NCBI GenBank assembly: GCA_035762175.1
Contig: DASTPP010000161.1
Span: forward strand, 1 to 64,000
Direction of reading: 5' to 3'
Source of the DNA: DASTPP01 sp035762175
Lineage (GTDB): Bacteria; Myxococcota_A; Polyangia; Polyangiales; Polyangiaceae
DNA length: 64,000 nt
The position numbers and the translations under genes were made by a program. Positions 63,617-64,000 of this stretch are shown here, piece after piece. Within the stretch, counting starts at the first letter, position 1, and each line of letters starts with the position of its first letter. The notes under the pieces are model-generated. The model was not told the DNA's origin, did not search any database, and saw only the letters and a list, made by a program, of their open reading frames with translations.

Positions 63617-64000
63617 GCGGCAGGCTCGCGGTCGCGCTCGCCGCGCTCGCCGCCGCCTCGTCCTGCCTCGTCACCTCGTCGTCCAACTTCGAAGACCCGG
63701 CCCAGCTGACGCCCCCCTTTCTGAGCGCCGCGACGGCCGACCCGCCCCTGTCGAGCTACACGCTGGTCGACGACCCCACCGTCCCCATCACCTTCAGCGC
63801 CACCGTCCGCTCGCAAGACCTGGGCAACCCGCTCTTCGCCCGGCTCTACCTCGACTTTCCCACCAACAGCCAGAGCAACCTGCTCGACCAGCTTCAAGTC
63901 CCGCTCGGCAGCCTCGACGAGGGCCCGCGCCGCGTCGCCCTAACCTGGACGCCCGCGGCCACGAGTTCGACCATCGTGCTCGCCGGCTGCCACTCCGTCA
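63562..64000 (+). CDS. Lipoprotein, truncated by right window edge
   Basis: A frame from a GTG at 63562, overlapping the hydroxylase gene by 55 bp, stays open to the end of the window. A basic start and hydrophobic LAVALAALAAASSC give a lipobox. The mature part begins LVTSSSNFEDPAQLTPPFL and continues with TLVDDPTVPITFSATVRSQDLG, a beta-rich Ig-like pattern. The start is uncertain; no ATG was found before the signal segment. Probably co-transcribed with the hydroxylase. Confidence 0.6.
   Translation, partial: MGRGLRHLPRPAQGARRLSGRLAVALAALAAASSCLVTSSSNFEDPAQLTPPFLSAATADPPLSSYTLVDDPTVPITFSATVRSQDLGNPLFARLYLDFPTNSQSNLLDQLQVPLGSLDEGPRRVALTWTPAATSSTIVLAGCHSV

Overview
This 64 kb window is very GC-rich and almost certainly chromosomal DNA of a myxobacterium (Myxococcota, probably Polyangiales-like). 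The signs are a fungalysin-type protease ending in a Gly/Ser-rich linker plus a GCGC-type MYXO-CTERM tail (27531-32063), an ADYC-domain lipoprotein, a Dictyostelium-type Cys-repeat lipoprotein, an unusually large number of lipoproteins with short Gly/Pro-rich linkers, and a sigma-54 activator. I saw no rRNA, tRNA, CRISPR array or insertion-sequence transposase.

Layout. 1-1.3 kb: 3' part of a sigma-54 activator with a degenerate receiver. 2.2-12 kb: mostly minus-strand secreted genes (AhpD-like pair, a large di-haem lipoprotein, a PQQ-type sugar dehydrogenase, a beta-propeller-like lipoprotein). 12-18.5 kb: sirtuin, peptide deformylase, a second PQQ-type dehydrogenase, a DTW tRNA-modification protein with an extra domain, and a SEC-C protein. 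18.8-24.5 kb: five exported or repair proteins, including an Ada-AraC-AlkA fusion. 25-32 kb: cation/H+ antiporter, YfcE-like phosphoesterase and the M36 protease. 32.5-36.2 kb: three plus-strand envelope proteins ending in a TonB-like protein. 36.3-46.3 kb: a long minus-strand housekeeping stretch (M1 peptidase, membrane protein, rplU-rpmA, HAD phosphatase, membrane protein; then mutL-miaA-unknown), with several 4-bp ATGA overlaps that imply translational coupling. 46.5-64 kb: a helical protein paralogous to the one after miaA, an EamA exporter divergent from a MocR regulator, a MutS-like ATPase, a Baeyer-Villiger-type monooxygenase with a palindromic operator, a 926-residue lipoprotein, glgA overlapping a kynureninase-like gene, a fatty-acid-hydroxylase-like protein, and a lipoprotein running off the right edge.

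The most unusual content is between the genes. Two unrelated palindromes are each iterated with the same 42-bp period (27072-27470 and 47758-48069), about four helical turns. Two arrays of imperfect hairpins with related conserved loops (GTTTCACCG at 5096-5460 and GTTTACCG at 8296-8740) flank the di-haem lipoprotein gene on both sides; the second settles into an exact 26-bp period. A 231-bp element bounded by hairpins occurs twice (40632-40862 and 47415-47645). The 3' end of the YfcE-like gene, stop codon included, is tandemly triplicated. rplU has no in-frame stop at its expected end and stays open across rpmA.

All coordinates and periods were read by eye from the sequence. Family calls rest on recognisable motifs, not on database searches.
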